Of a DNA stretch of 64,000 nucleotides, positions 19,993-30,756 are shown piece after piece. The notes beneath the pieces are model-generated. The model saw nothing but the letters and a program-made list of their open reading frames with translations. It did not search any database and was not told the origin of the DNA. Location of the stretch: NCBI GenBank assembly GCA_025617745.1, contig CM046858.1, positions 53,170,045-53,234,044 of the forward strand. Direction: 5' to 3'. Position numbers and translations under genes: made by a program. Position 1 is the stretch's first letter. Every line of letters begins with the position of its first letter. This DNA is from Heliocidaris erythrogramma. Its lineage: Eukaryota > Echinodermata > Echinoidea > Camarodonta > Echinometridae.

Positions 19993-22884
19993 GTGCTTTT
20001 AGCTCCCAACCCATGGCTATCGCATCTTCTTGCTCAGCCAGCCAATATGGGTAATTTGTTCGAGACTTTGGGTTCATACCCTCGGCGCACTACTCCCTTT
20101 GAGGGAGGTGAGCGTCCCTCCGCGGAGGGTTCGGTTCGTGTTTCCGAAGCGGCTTCGGGGATCCGAACGAATCCGAATAAGCGCTCTAAGAAAAGGGTTT
20201 CGACTACGACTCTTGTCGAGCCAGCCAAGAAGAAGGCCAAGAAAAAGGCAAAAAGGGGCAAGGCTTTGCCGGCCTCTTGCCCGTCTGGCCTGGCTAACCC
20301 GGCTAGCTCCTCTCAAGCTGATATGTTCAGCATGATGCGGGCTTTCGCTCAGAATCAGGGTTGGTCCCTTGTACCGGGTACTTCAACCCTTGCTTCTGTC
20401 CCTATTCAGGGGTCTGACTTTGAGACTAATCAGCCTTTTGTGATTGAGTCGTCTTTGTCTGAGTCGGGTTCGCATGTGCCTCCTATTCCCGCGGTCCTCG
20501 GGGCGCCGCCGGGCGAGGAGACTTTTGCTGAACCATGGGAAGCTCAACCTGTTTCGGTTAAGGGTAAGGCCTTTGCCTTCGGTTCTCAGGATCAAGACAG
20601 CTTTTTCAAAGCTAAGACTCTTTCTCCGGAGATTTTAGAGGTTGGTCGTCGCTTGCGGGCGACTAATCCGCTAACCTCCGTTGCTTTTAAGACGGAGGAT
20701 AAGCTTTGGTTTAATGTTGAAAACCAGGTTAGGTCAGGTATGCGTTTGGCGGCTTTTCAAGGGTTTCTCTCCGACCTTAGGTCCAGGGCGGAGGAGTTGA
20801 ACGTTACTGATGGTGACAAGCTGGTTATTGATGACTTACTGCATACTCTTTTTTGTTTGCAGTGGTCGCAGCTTTCCACTGCAGCTGCTTCGGTTACGTT
20901 CCGTCGCAGGACCCTGGCTCTTTCGGCACTGGGTGTTAGAGAGTCGGGCATTGCTCAACTTCTCCGAGATGTCCCGTCTCGGGGTCCTTCGCTTTTCGGT
21001 GGTAAATTCGCTACGGTTTTTCAGAGAGAGATCGATGCGCGAAAGCAGATCTCGGATATGACTAAGCAGTTTCACACTCACTCGAAGTCGACGCGAGGGC
21101 CCCTGTCCGGCGGAGGCCTGCTGGTCCCGCTTCGGGTCAACACAGTCGTGTGTCTGGGGTCCCGCCTTCTGAGCCGCAGCCAGCCCCTTCTCGCGGGAGA
21201 GGGGGTCGTGGCAGGGGCTATTCGAGAGGTTCTCGTGGTAAGGCGACGGCTTCGCATAAGACCAAGCCTAGGTTTTGATGTTCTTCCCCGAGCGTTTGTT
21301 CTTCCAGTCATGGTAGGTGGCCGACTTCATTCTTTTCTCCCCGCTTGGGAGGCCATCTCCGGGGACGCGTTTGTTCTCTCCGTCGTGCGAGACGGATTCT
21401 TCATAGATCTTTCCGCTTCGCTCCCCGGAGGGGCTATAAGAATTCGGTCACCTCCCATGTCTGCCCTGGCTATAGAAAGGGTAAGAGACAGGCCGTCTCT
21501 TTCCCTTTCTCCAATTTTTGTTATTCCCAAGCGCTCGGGAAAACTTCGTTTGATACTGAACCTGAAAAGAATAAACCAATTCATTCCTCCAGTACATTTT
21601 CGGATGGAGACTCTCGCCTCCATTCTTCCATTGATCAAGAGGAAGGACTACGCGGTCTCGATAGATCTCAAGGACGCATATTTTCACATTCCCATTCATC
21701 GCGCTTCGCGCGATCTTCTGGGGTTCTCCTTCCTCTCAGAGACTTATCGTTTTCGCGCTCTTCCCTTCGGGCTGCGCCCGGCCCCTCAGGTTTTTACTCA
21801 AGTTGTAGCTGTGCTGGCGGCCTTTCTGAGGCGACGCGGCTTTCGGCTATTTTGCTACCTGGACGATTGGCTTCTTCTTGTGGAGTCGCGCGATCGTTTG
21901 TTAGACGAGACTCGTTTGCTCGTCATTCTTACTCAAGACTTAGTTTTCCTAATAAATTGGGAAAAGTCAGAGTTAGTTCCTACTCGCAGCCCAGTTTTTC
22001 TGGGGGCGGTGTTAGACATATGGAATCAGTTGGCTCTGCCCAGTCGAGACAGGATTCTCATCATTATCTCTGCGGCTCGCAAGCTCTTGCTGGCCAGAAG
22101 GGTCAAGGCCAGACAGTGGCTTCAGTTTCTGGGTTATCTAGCCAGTCTAGTCGATGTTATAGAGGACTGCCGGCTCCTCATGAGACCTTTTCAGAGACAT
22201 CTTCTCAGGTTTTTTAAGCCGGGAAAAGACTCTCTGTTGGTCTGGATTCCAGTACCAATAAGAATCAAGTCTCTTCTCTCTTGTTGGACGAGCGAGGAGT
22301 TTCTCCCCCGAGGCAAGTCCTTCAGTACCCCTCTTCCGTCGATCTCGGTTTCGACGGACGCCTCTCGGTTGGGGTGGGGAGGACACTGCAATGGCAGCAC
22401 GGTCGCGGGGGATTGGTCTCATCTTGGGACTCTTCCCCATATCAATGTCCTGGAGTTTATGGCAGTTCTGTTGACTCTGCTCCATTTCAGAAGTCGACTT
22501 CTCAGTCGTTCAGTTCTGATCCTCACGGACAATGTCACTGTGGCGGCATATATCAATCGGCAGGGAGGCACTCGTTCGGCTGCCCTGAATGCCCTAGCAG
22601 CTCAGCTGTGGAAGTGGTGTCGTCGCATGGCGATCACACCCGTGGCCTCTTTCATCCCCGGTCGGGAAAACCTCATTGCGGATTTTCTGTGGATGCTCCA
22701 TCCGGAGGTCTTTTGCCGCATTCGCAGTTGCCTAGGTCCACTGGAAGTGGATCTATTTGCGTCGGTGCTAAACCACCAGCTGCCGAAGTATTGCTCCCGT
22801 GTTCGCGATCAGGGAGCATGGGCTCTCGATGCTTTCTCCCTCAGCTGGGAGAACCTTCAAGGATTCGCCTTTCCTCCCAACTGA
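19993..22884 (+). CDS. DIRS C Gag-Pol, fused in one 963-aa frame by a Gag indel (defective)
   Basis: Residues about 19-360 are Gag (KKRVSTTTLVEPAKKKAKKKAK, then FSMMRAFAQNQGWS and LLHTLFCLQWSQLSTAA..RRRTLALSALGV). The Gag C-terminus and its stop (TKPRF, TGA near 21276-21278) lie in another frame, so an indel at about 21065-21230 slid Gag into the Pol frame. Pol follows: FVIPKRSGKLRLILNLKRIN, LKDAYFHIPIH, LPFGLRPAPQVF, YLDD at residues 622-625. RNase H residues are Asp789, Glu821 and Asp846. The methyltransferase-like block is cut by a frameshift at 22884. Compared with B, 48 nt (16 residues) are missing in RT after MSAL. Compared with A, 27 nt are missing after LIADFL. Confidence 0.82.
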   Translation: MLLAPNPWLSHLLAQPANMGNLFETLGSYPRRTTPFEGGERPSAEGSVRVSEAASGIRTNPNKRSKKRVSTTTLVEPAKKKAKKKAKRGKALPASCPSGLANPASSSQADMFSMMRAFAQNQGWSLVPGTSTLASVPIQGSDFETNQPFVIESSLSESGSHVPPIPAVLGAPPGEETFAEPWEAQPVSVKGKAFAFGSQDQDSFFKAKTLSPEILEVGRRLRATNPLTSVAFKTEDKLWFNVENQVRSGMRLAAFQGFLSDLRSRAEELNVTDGDKLVIDDLLHTLFCLQWSQLSTAAASVTFRRRTLALSALGVRESGIAQLLRDVPSRGPSLFGGKFATVFQREIDARKQISDMTKQFHTHSKSTRGPLSGGGLLVPLRVNTVVCLGSRLLSRSQPLLAGEGVVAGAIREVLVVRRRLRIRPSLGFDVLPRAFVLPVMVGGRLHSFLPAWEAISGDAFVLSVVRDGFFIDLSASLPGGAIRIRSPPMSALAIERVRDRPSLSLSPIFVIPKRSGKLRLILNLKRINQFIPPVHFRMETLASILPLIKRKDYAVSIDLKDAYFHIPIHRASRDLLGFSFLSETYRFRALPFGLRPAPQVFTQVVAVLAAFLRRRGFRLFCYLDDWLLLVESRDRLLDETRLLVILTQDLVFLINWEKSELVPTRSPVFLGAVLDIWNQLALPSRDRILIIISAARKLLLARRVKARQWLQFLGYLASLVDVIEDCRLLMRPFQRHLLRFFKPGKDSLLVWIPVPIRIKSLLSCWTSEEFLPRGKSFSTPLPSISVSTDASRLGWGGHCNGSTVAGDWSHLGTLPHINVLEFMAVLLTLLHFRSRLLSRSVLILTDNVTVAAYINRQGGTRSAALNALAAQLWKWCRRMAITPVASFIPGRENLIADFLWMLHPEVFCRIRSCLGPLEVDLFASVLNHQLPKYCSRVRDQGAWALDAFSLSWENLQGFAFPPN

Positions 22885-23143
22885 TTCCGCGAGTCTTGCG
22901 GAAAATCAGGGAAGATCGGGCTCGGGTGCTTGTGATAGCTCCCTTTTGGCCCAGGAGGAATTGGTTTCCGGAGCTAATGAGCCTCCTGAGGGCTCAACCG
23001 TTCCTTCTCCCGCTAAGAGCGGATCTGGTGTTGCAGCCCCTCTCGGGGATTCTTCACCACAGTCCGGAGTCCCTTCATTTGACTGCTTGGCCCCTGTCAG
23101 GGAATCTGCAAGACAGTCGGGTCTCTCTGATAGAGCTGCGGAC
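22885..23143 (+). pseudogene. DIRS C Pol tail, out of frame
   Basis: A 4-nt deletion relative to A at about 22878 shifts frame. The rest of the methyltransferase-like region continues in another frame (LIPRVLRKIREDRARVLVIA, LLPLRADLVLQPLSGIL, LHLTAWPLSG). Similarity to A ends in AGAGC(T/C)GCGGAC at 23143, just before the recombinase start. Confidence 0.75.
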
Positions 23144-23254
23144 AAGCACCTCTCTCAATTGGTCTTGGCTATTAAAAATGATTTTTTATTTTGTTCTTGA
23201 TGAAGAAAAAGATCTTTCTCCATAAAGAGTGTTATAAAAATGTTTATCATGGTA

Positions 23255-23426
23255 GAGTGGAAACTCAGTATAAAGAGGTGTGATACAACAGTATTCCTGA
23301 TATAACAAGGCAATATTTTGGTCTCAACTTTTTATATTCAGTTTTTTAAACTGATGTAACAAGATTCTGGATTTAAGCAGGTAATTTTAATAGTCCCAAG
23401 GATCTTGTTATACTAAGTTTCCACCG
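23255..23426. mobile_element. Short MITE with TA target
   Basis: The inverted ends GAGTGGAAACTCAGTATAA and the complement of TTATACTAAGTTTCCACCG are 172 bp apart and flanked by TA on both sides. Size, TIR and target resemble mariner/Tc1-type MITEs. There is no coding capacity. Confidence 0.65.
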
Positions 23427-23599
23427 TATAATATATTGATTTTTGTTACCACCCTGAATGTAGTGAAAGTGTAACGGGCAATTTTCAACTTACAACCCCC
23501 CCCCCCCCCACACCTCCTTCGGCAGGAAAAAGGGGTATACATCACAGTTACAGGTTGATACCTACTTCTCTACCTTATACATGTAGTTCATTTGACAGA

Positions 23600-24130
23600 A
23601 AATCTATTTTCCAATGATTCTCTCTCTCTCTTTCACCTTTTCTTCTCTTGTGCTTTCCCTCCCTTTCTCCCTCTTTATGCCCAAAATTCTCCACTTACAC
23701 ACATCTTCCCTCAACTTTTTATCTCTTTTTTCCCCCCAATGATTCCCTCTCTCTCTATTTCTCCCCTTGTGCTTTCCCTCCATTTCTCCCTCTTTATGCC
23801 CAAAATTCTCAACCTTTATGCCCAAAATTCTCCGCTTTCACACATCTTCCCTCAACTTTTTTATCTCTCCCTTTTCCCCCCAATGATTCAGTCTCTCTCT
23901 ATTTTTCTTCCCTTGTGCTTTCCCTCCATTTCTCCCTCTTTATGCCAAAATTCTCCACTTTCACACATCTTCCCTCAACTTTTTTATCTCTCCCTTTTCC
24001 CCCCAGTGATTCCCTCTCTTTTTCACTATTTCTTCTCTTGTGCTTTCTGTCTCCCTTTCTCCTTCTTTTTGCCCAATATTCTCCAATTACACACATCTCC
24101 TCTCAACTTTATCTCTTTTTTTTTTCTTTT
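23600..24130 (+). repeat. Minisatellite, about four units of 125-140 bp
   Basis: Each unit runs from CCAATGATTC(C/T)CTCTCTCTC through CTTGTGCTTTCCCTCC and CTTTATGCCCAAAATTCTCC to CACACATCTTCCCTCAAC and TTTTCCCCC. The second unit has an internal duplication of ATGCCCAAAATTCTC. The open frames across it are repeat artefacts. Confidence 0.85.
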
Positions 24131-25480
24131 TCCATTCTGCCAATTGTTGGTTTTGATCTCATTCACGCACTCACACCTTTCTTTTCAATTGTTAGTTTCA
24201 TTCACGACAAGCCTTGCATAGTAAATGTGTTTGAGCTCTTCCAGAGATGACAAAAATATTCAATTGATTTGAAATATATTATTACTTCTGGAGAAATATA
24301 GATATAGATGTATCCAGGAAATGGTTGTCTTACAATTGAACATCAAAAATTCAATAGGAGAATGCCCACCCCCACCCCCCCCCCAAAAAAAACATAACAA
24401 AACAAAACATAACAAAACAAAACAAACAAAACTGATTAGCTTCCAAAGTGTGTTTCATTAACAAATTAAACAACAAATGCCATAAAAAATAACAGACCTC
24501 ATATGCCATTAACAACAGAGTTATGACTGAGATACATGCATCTTTACAACATCCATTACAAAAAATGCTCTGGGCAAATACTTAGATGTGAACTCAGTTA
24601 CCCAATTCCAATTTTATTTCTGACAGTGAAAATGAATATTCAATTCAAAATAGGCCTCCTAGACTACTCTTTTCCTCTGATACATGAAGCAAAAGCAGCA
24701 ATAACATTTTTACCACATTGTCACAGTGTAGCACACCCTCATGTAATAAACCCAACTTTCATGAAAACTGATATCCATGTATAGGAATTAAATATCATGA
24801 AAAGATAGACTGAACAATGACGTACTAGCATTTTTAACATTTCTTTTAAACAGTTATATACATGATAAATGTATATGCTATCTAAGCATTATCAAGTTAA
24901 CAACTAGACCAACATATATCAGTACATAATAGTAAATACAATAAATCAATGAAAGAAGAAAAAAAAAATCTGTAGAAAAAATAATGTCAATTTGAAAAGA
25001 AATATGATGTGAAGCAACAATAATGATGATCACATGAATGACCTGATTAAATAAAAGATGTTTGCCAGTCATGAGTACTGAATATTTTTTTCTTTCAAAT
25101 AATGACTTTGTGTAAATGTTTACACTGATGGAACAACAGTTCTGATACATAAATATTTTTAAAATGTTCAATTCTACTATCACCTTTGCTTAATGTTGAG
25201 ATTTGTGCATGTCATATCCAAGCCCCAGTAAAAAAAAGTATGAGAATAATGGTTGCATAGCTTAAATTAAAGTTCCACAGAGCTGCCCTCCCTTTTGATT
25301 TTTTTGCAAAGGTTAAAAAATATATATACATACAGTAAACTTTGAAAAGAAAATACCCTAAAGAGGTAAAATGCAGGGAATATTTCCAATTTAAAAAAAA
25401 TATCTTTGAAAATCTATCTTAGAACAGTAATAAAAATCTCAGTAATAAGGTGGAAGTAAAACATATTTTTCTGCAAACAT
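24131..25480. other. A+T-rich stretch without genes
   Basis: Nothing coding seen. A C/A-rich microsatellite lies at 24366-24432 (CCCC runs, then AACATAACAAAACAAAAC). The remainder is unique-looking A+T-rich sequence. Confidence 0.4.
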
Positions 25481-26815
25481 AGATCTTGACAAGGTGGGGG
25501 AAAAACGCCTCTTCAAAGCCCCTGTTCTGTTCTGATCCAGGATTGAGTAAAAGAGGGGGCACAAAAATGAAAGTTTGTCAAAAGGTAGACCCGTATTTTT
25601 CTGGTCTCGTCAGCTTCTCGAAAAGTCGCTCAGTGAGGGGGGGGGGAGCAAAAAAAGAAATTTGCTAAACCTTCAAAAATCGCTCAATAAGGGGTTATTG
25701 GAGTCTAGTTTCCCCTCCATAATTCCCTGACAAGCAACAAAAAAAATCATACTTCTCTTCCAAAGGGGGGGGGGGGGGGGGACCGGGTCAGCTGTGCCCC
25801 CTGAATCCGCCAATGGTTCTGATGGAAATGCTGCACGGATTCTTGTCACGGCACAAGATGGGAGAGGAACACGTCCTGCCCTGCCTGGCTTTCCTATAAA
25901 AGATTTTTTTTTAAGAGTACAAAGGAAACTATGATTAGACAACTTCAAAACAATGCACAGTGTAGTCTATGATGTAGGTGATAGTGAGGTAGCTTTTACT
26001 TTGAACTTCACAAATAAACAATAGAAGATTAGCTAATAATTTAGTTGTCAACATCACAGTGTAAAATGTTGTGATGGGGAAAGAGGAAACAAACGTTAAT
26101 CTGCACATAGGACAAGAAAATACATGTACACTGCAAATAGAATAATCTTCCTCTATTTACATTAAGGCTAAAACATTATTTTATAGAATATCGTAATATT
26201 AAATAAGGAGCCAAATTGGCATATTGCATCCAAACTGCTTTATATAATACAGGAATACTGCAGTAAGGATTAAAACAAAAAATATGGTGTACTCACTGAT
26301 TTTCAGTTGCATCCTGCCTTGCCTGTCCGCCATACTGCTGCCGATACAGATAGCTAGTAAGCAGTTTCCATCACATACCGCTCCAGACACACTGGATGAA
26401 ACCCTGGGTGGAGAAGAAGAAGAAGAAGATCATATCTATTGTCAACTATAACGGTACCTACACTTACTTAGTGTAGCAGCACAAAGAAAACAAGCAAGAT
26501 AACAGGAGAGCAAGCGTAAACAAGATTCATAATACGTGGATATGCGTGAATTAAACTTTAATCGGTAATTTATTATCAAAAAATAATTACCAATTGTGTC
26601 TCCCGTCGATATCCTCTCCGTTATTAAAATCAGGGACGTCTCTGTCATCATCAGAATCTTGCCCAGAATCCGACATGTCTGGCTCAAACATAGTATACGG
26701 CCGGGCCCCTAATTCCTCTTCAATTTCTTCTGGGACTTGATGCTCCAAATCAGATATATCTGATCCTGAATAAGTGTCCTGGCTGAAGAAGATGATGCCA
26801 TCGTTGATGTAGGAT
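25480..26815 (-). pseudogene. P2X7-like intracellular-domain protein, broken
   Basis: Three pieces in minus-strand order resemble the zinc-binding P2X7-type intracellular domain found in many invertebrate proteins. Piece 1 (about 26803-26591) encodes an acidic N-part (EIEEELGARPYTMFEPDMSD..DIDGRHNW) and ends at a good donor (GTAATT). Piece 2 (26403-26297) follows a CACCCAG acceptor and encodes HPVCLERYVMETAY, then a one-base frameshift, RQQYGGQARQDATENQ, and a GTGAGT donor. Piece 3 follows TCTTTTATAG (about 25892) and encodes GRAGRVPLPSCAVTRIRAAF. It is then cut by the hAT-like MITE and may resume beyond it. The exons for the WCxCxxC cluster and for the part between RQQYG and PSCAV are not found. 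Family assignment is from memory of the pattern. Confidence 0.55.
25537..25815. mobile_element. hAT-like MITE inserted in the P2X7-like exon
   Basis: The right TIR (CATTGGCGGATTCAGGGGGC on the minus strand) ends at 25815 and is followed by GTTCTGAT (25816-25823). The same 8 bp stand at 25529-25536, directly before CCAGGATTGAG. The left TIR has lost its outermost 10 or so bases. The inside shares AAAGTTTGTCAA, AGGTAGAC(C/T)CGTATTTTT and AGCTTCTCGAAAAGTCGCTCAG with the MITE at 7396-7613. A 15-17-nt poly-G run lies at about 25766-25781. Confidence 0.65.
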
Positions 26816-27329
26816 TTTGTCTTTAAAAAGCTAAAATGAAGGGCTGAAATGGCACGAAGTCGAAGGGAACTACACGAAGCTCAATAGCCATAACACACAC
26901 ACATCGATACTGATCCAGCTTGTGTGAGTCGAGCGTTCTGTGGGTGACGTCACATGACGTCATCGATCGCTGGACCGATTTTCCAAAATTTTTAGGGGCG
27001 TTCCCAGTTATTTTTTTATTTTCAAGGTTACAGATTAATGAATGGAATTCAGGTAATATGATTGACAGATCTGGATTCACAGTAGAAAAGTCTATTAAAT
27101 GAAGTTCCTTTGTAATTCCATAAAAGGGGACCTTTAAGCTCGTGTGACAATCGCCATATAACTTACGACTACAACTCGGTTAAGTGGGAACGCTGATTTA
27201 GTTTAGATTGTCTACATATACATGTAGTATCCAAACCTGGAACGATGCTTTTGAGAGCCAAGATAACCCAATTATGTGGGAAAGAAACATTGAAGTAATA
27301 AAACTCATCCGAGAATGTTCTTTATTCAG
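26816..27329. other. Intergenic stretch
   Basis: No gene seen. It may contain the former promoter of the P2X7-like relic: CG-containing, with TGACGTCACATGACGTCATCG at 26945-26965, a CRE-like palindromic pair. The rest is A+T-rich. Confidence 0.35.
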
Positions 27330-27603
27330 GGAAACTTTCACACACATCACTAAACAACACCCCCGAAATATCAACTGGTTATGATGAAATAAGTTCATCC
27401 TTTTTAAAACAAATCATTGGTTCAATTTTGACGCCCTTTGTACATGTATGTAATCTGTCTCTATTAAGTGGTGTGTTTCCATCCTCATTCAAACTGGCCA
27501 AGGTCATTCCTGTCTATAAGAAAGATAGCACTTCAAATGTCACAAATTATAGACCAATATCAATTTTAGTAAGTTTCTCTAAAGTCCTTGAGAGGATAGT
27601 ATA

Positions 27604-28712
27604 CAGATGATGCACAGATATGAGTGGGTCGGTAGAATTGTTTGCATAAGGTAAATTTGAGCATGGTTTAAACACACGAGGCGCAGCCGAGTGTGTTTTA
27701 GACCAGGCCAAATTTACCGAATGCAAACAATTCTACCGACCCACAAAATAAATTTGTGCATCATCTGTTTTATAGAATGGGCGTACAGGATAAATGGCAT
27801 TATTACTGGTATCATGCAACAATTTACCGGCCAAATTTTACCGGACGCATGATCCAATTTACCGGACGCATGATAAGAGAAAAAAAACCTTATACAAGGC
27901 ACTGCTTCATGCTTGCACTGGTAAATCATTTCCATGCATCATAAATAGATTTTAGAAATTTAATGACTTCCATAGAGAACTGAAAATCTGGCTAATTTAA
28001 GGTTAAATTTCAGAATTTCATTTTATTTCAGTGTTAGAGTCTTGACCCTAAGGCTAAGCTAACTACTGTCATGACTGTCAACTTTTTTATTTTAGAATCT
28101 GTCAGTGTCAACAACAAGCCCAAGTTAGATATAATCTAGTCTATTTACATTAAAGCAAGTAATTTAAAGAATTAATGCAAAGAGAACTTCTAGTCTTGCA
28201 TCAACAAATTTTAAGTCTGGTCATCCCATAATCCAGGCCAGCCCAGACCAGTGTATGCTGCGCTGTAGACTGTAGTGAATCACCGTACCGTATGCACTGC
28301 ACAGTGCAGTGCAGCGTACGGTACTACACAGTAACCCTCTCCTTGAAGTTGAAGTTTCAGTTTCACACTGGCACTGCACTAATTTTCATTTAATCGCCTT
28401 TTCAGTTTGCTTGTTTTTAAACAGGTAGACCTATAATCGGATTTTATTGGGCTTACCATCAGAATCCGAAGTCAACTATCATTAACATCTGAATTTTGTC
28501 TCAAATCTTGCAATTCTCCGTCATTAAAAAGTCGTATATCGCGGCTCTCAGCTCAGACTCTCGCACTCGCTAAAATAAATATCGATAGCATGTTTACAGT
28601 GGCTATCGTCAGTGATCGTAATAATTATTGATATCGAACGTGCAGGCCAGTAAAATTCAAGGCACAGCTCTTGACCAATGAGATTGCAGGGATTCTGAAA
28701 CCCATTCTATAA
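27604..28712. mobile_element. Insertion splitting the LINE; starts with a long hairpin
   Basis: LINE RT stops at VLERIVY (27603) and resumes near NRLSSFLD (28713). The 1.1 kb between begins with an inverted repeat: GATGCACAGATATGAGTGGG..GTAGAATTGTTTGCAT (27607-27650) against ATGCAAACAATTCTACCGACCC..GTGCATCATC (27721-27768), with an inner arm ACACACGAGGCGCAGCCGAGTGTG. A second TIR pair, TTATAGAATGGG (27771) and CCCATTCTATAA (28701-28712), brackets the remainder. It may be two elements, one in the other. An imperfect hairpin GTACCGTATGCACTGCAC..GTGCAGCGTACGGTAC lies at 28284-28323. No gene seen. Confidence 0.55.
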
Positions 28713-28789
28713 TTCATAATAGACTCTCCAGCTTTCTTGATTAAAAAAAAAAAAAACATAAATAAATAAAAAAATAAAAAACCCTAACC

Positions 28790-29970
28790 AGTTTGGATTT
28801 CGAAAAGCACACTCTACAGACCTTGCGTTGTTAAAATTTTATGATCATGTTTCTGGAGCTCTGGCAGCTGGTGAGCACACCATTGGTGTTTTTATGGATC
28901 TGAGCAAAGCCTTTGACACGCTAGACCATACAGTACTTTTGTATAAATTGCAACACTATGGAATAAGGGGCATCAGTTTGGATTGGTTTTCAAGTTACCT
29001 CTTGAATAGAAAGCAATACACATATTATAACTCTGCCGAGTCCGATATATTAGGGTTAAAGTGTGGTGTTCCCCAAGGCTCAATCCTAGGCCCGCTCTTA
29101 TTTTTGATATATATCAATGATATTTGTAATGTCTCTATAATTTTAAATTACATATTGTTTGTGTATTTTTATCCCACCGTGATGTAAAGGTCATTGAAAA
29201 AAGAATAAATAATGAACTGCCAAAATTGACTCATTGGTTTAGAAGCAATAGGCTATCACTCAATGTACAGAAGACAAATTATATTCACTTTAGGGGACGA
29301 AGGTCCAATAAAAATCAGAATATTGATGTCAATGTTGATGGTGCGTCGTTAGAAAGGAAAACGTGCACCAAATTCCTTGGTGTCTTTATTAATGAGCATC
29401 TTACTTGGAGTGACCATTTAAAATACATAAGGACACCCATTTCTCGAAACATAGGGATATTGTATAAGATGAAGTTTATTGTTCCTAACAGAGTACTATT
29501 TTCATTGTACAATACACTGGTTATGCCATATATTTCTTATTGTAATGTACTTTGGGCGACATCTAAACAATTTACAGAAAATATTATGTTATTACAAAAG
29601 AAAGCAGTTCGTATTTGCTCGGGAGCTGGTTTCCGTGACCATACGCAGCCATTATTTATTAGACTGAGGACTTTGACAATTAATGATATAAACTTTCTTC
29701 AAACCTCCCTTTTAATGTATCGATGTAATAACAATATTTTACCCATTTGTTTTTCTTCCATGTTTCGGAAGAACAGTGATGTTCATGCCTATCCAACAAG
29801 ACAGTCATCTAATATGCATTTATTTAATCCCTGTTCAGTGCTGGCTCACAAGTCTATTAGGCATAATGGTCCAGATGTTTGGAATACATTACCAGATGAT
29901 ATTCGGAATATGCGTACTATACATTCATTTAAAAAAGCTGTTAAACGTCTTCTTATTTCAAAAATGTGAA
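28790..29970 (+). pseudogene. LINE reverse transcriptase C-terminal half, catalytic YADD/FADD lost
   Basis: The first open part (28828-29187) ends in CNVSIILNYILFVYFYPTVM; the second (29226-29969) starts at THWFRSNRLSLN. Between them the sequence that should encode the (Y/F)ADD active-site box is missing: after TTGTTTGTG the DNA jumps to TATTTTTATCCCACCGTGATG, which in another frame reads IFIPP/SHRDVKVIEKRINN, the segment that normally follows the box. About a dozen bases are deleted, so both catalysis and frame are lost. The 247-aa second part includes the C-terminal domain FSSMFRKNSDVHAYPTRQ typical of this LINE group. Confidence 0.78.
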
Positions 29971-30484
29971 CACTTCTAATATCTGTAAAAGTAATTTCCA
30001 TATTTTTACCCATAACATTGCATGTATTATAGTCAGAGTGATTATTGCTTATGCGCAATACCAGGTTTAATTGGGACTCATTCCTCCTCACCCTTCTTTC
30101 TCTTCACCCTTCTTTCTCTTCACTTTTCCTTTCCGATAATGTACATGTATATACAATCTGTATCCTGTTCCTGTGTTTACTGTACTTTTTTTCTTTTATT
30201 TCTTAATGTAAGGTTAATTTCTTGTTTGTTGTGCCCACAACTCATAGTTAAACAACAATTTTATGCTTAAAGGTGTGGCGATGCTTCAAGCCTTCGGGCT
30301 TATTTTGTCATACCTCTGTATGTTATTATACGTTCTATTACTGTATACGATTTATTATTCATGTATATATATTGTGATCATATTTACTTTCAAATGTTAG
30401 TCTTGATTTCATTTCCATGTGATGTTCACCCTATATCAGCTGTTGTACCATACAGGAAATAAATAAATAAATAAATAAATAAAT

Positions 30485-30725
30485 ATGTGTACACCAAATT
30501 TACATAAAATTCAGATAAAATTCAGATAAAATTCAGGATAAAAGGTTATAATAATTGTACTAAATTCTTGGAGAGCACATGTTGCATATTTATCAATGTT
30601 TAAAGAGCTTTGGATAATTCAAGAAAATATAGTTATATGATTATATAGAAAGAAAACTGCTAAAAGCGTTTGTAATGCATTGTTGCCAATTTTATTTTTA
30701 CACTCTTCAGGAGAACAAGAAATAG

Positions 30726-30756
<31 letters not shown>

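Larger units (their letters stand above)
18771..23143 (+). mobile_element. DIRS-like retrotransposon C, 5' part (recombinase and right end missing)
   Basis: The left end (ATTTACTGCAATAAATCATATATACCTACC) starts only about 27 bp after the right end of B. It carries the left terminal repeat, leader, Gag and most of Pol, and stops abruptly at 23143 in the sequence that precedes the recombinase ATG in A. Right terminal repeat, complementary region and recombinase are lacking, so it is a 3'-truncated copy of the A subfamily. Confidence 0.85.
27330..30484 (+). mobile_element. 5'-truncated CR1/L2-type LINE with (AAATA)n tail
   Basis: RT pieces appear in order: GYDEISSSFLKQIIGS and KLAKVIPVYKKD..NYRPISIL (to 27602); then, after an insertion, QFGFRKAHSTDLALLKF, VFMDLSKAFDTLDH, GVPQGSILGPLLFLIYIND (28790-29140); then WFRSNRLSLNVQKTNYI..TKFLGVFINEHLTWSDH and the C-terminal PDVWNTLPDDIRN..FKKAVKRLL (29226-29969). 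The 3' UTR has a small stem-loop, AAGCCTTCGGGCTT (30288-30301), and the element ends in (AAATA)n at 30460-30484. The 5' end is missing and the protein frame is broken at the active site. Confidence 0.85.

Noticed and set aside
23600..24130. CRISPR array
   Set aside because: The repeats are long diverged tandem units with no unique spacers, in a eukaryotic context.
23592..24250. 200-aa open frames over the minisatellite
   Set aside because: They follow the 125-140 bp repeat in two frames with no domain; pyrimidine bias explains the openness.
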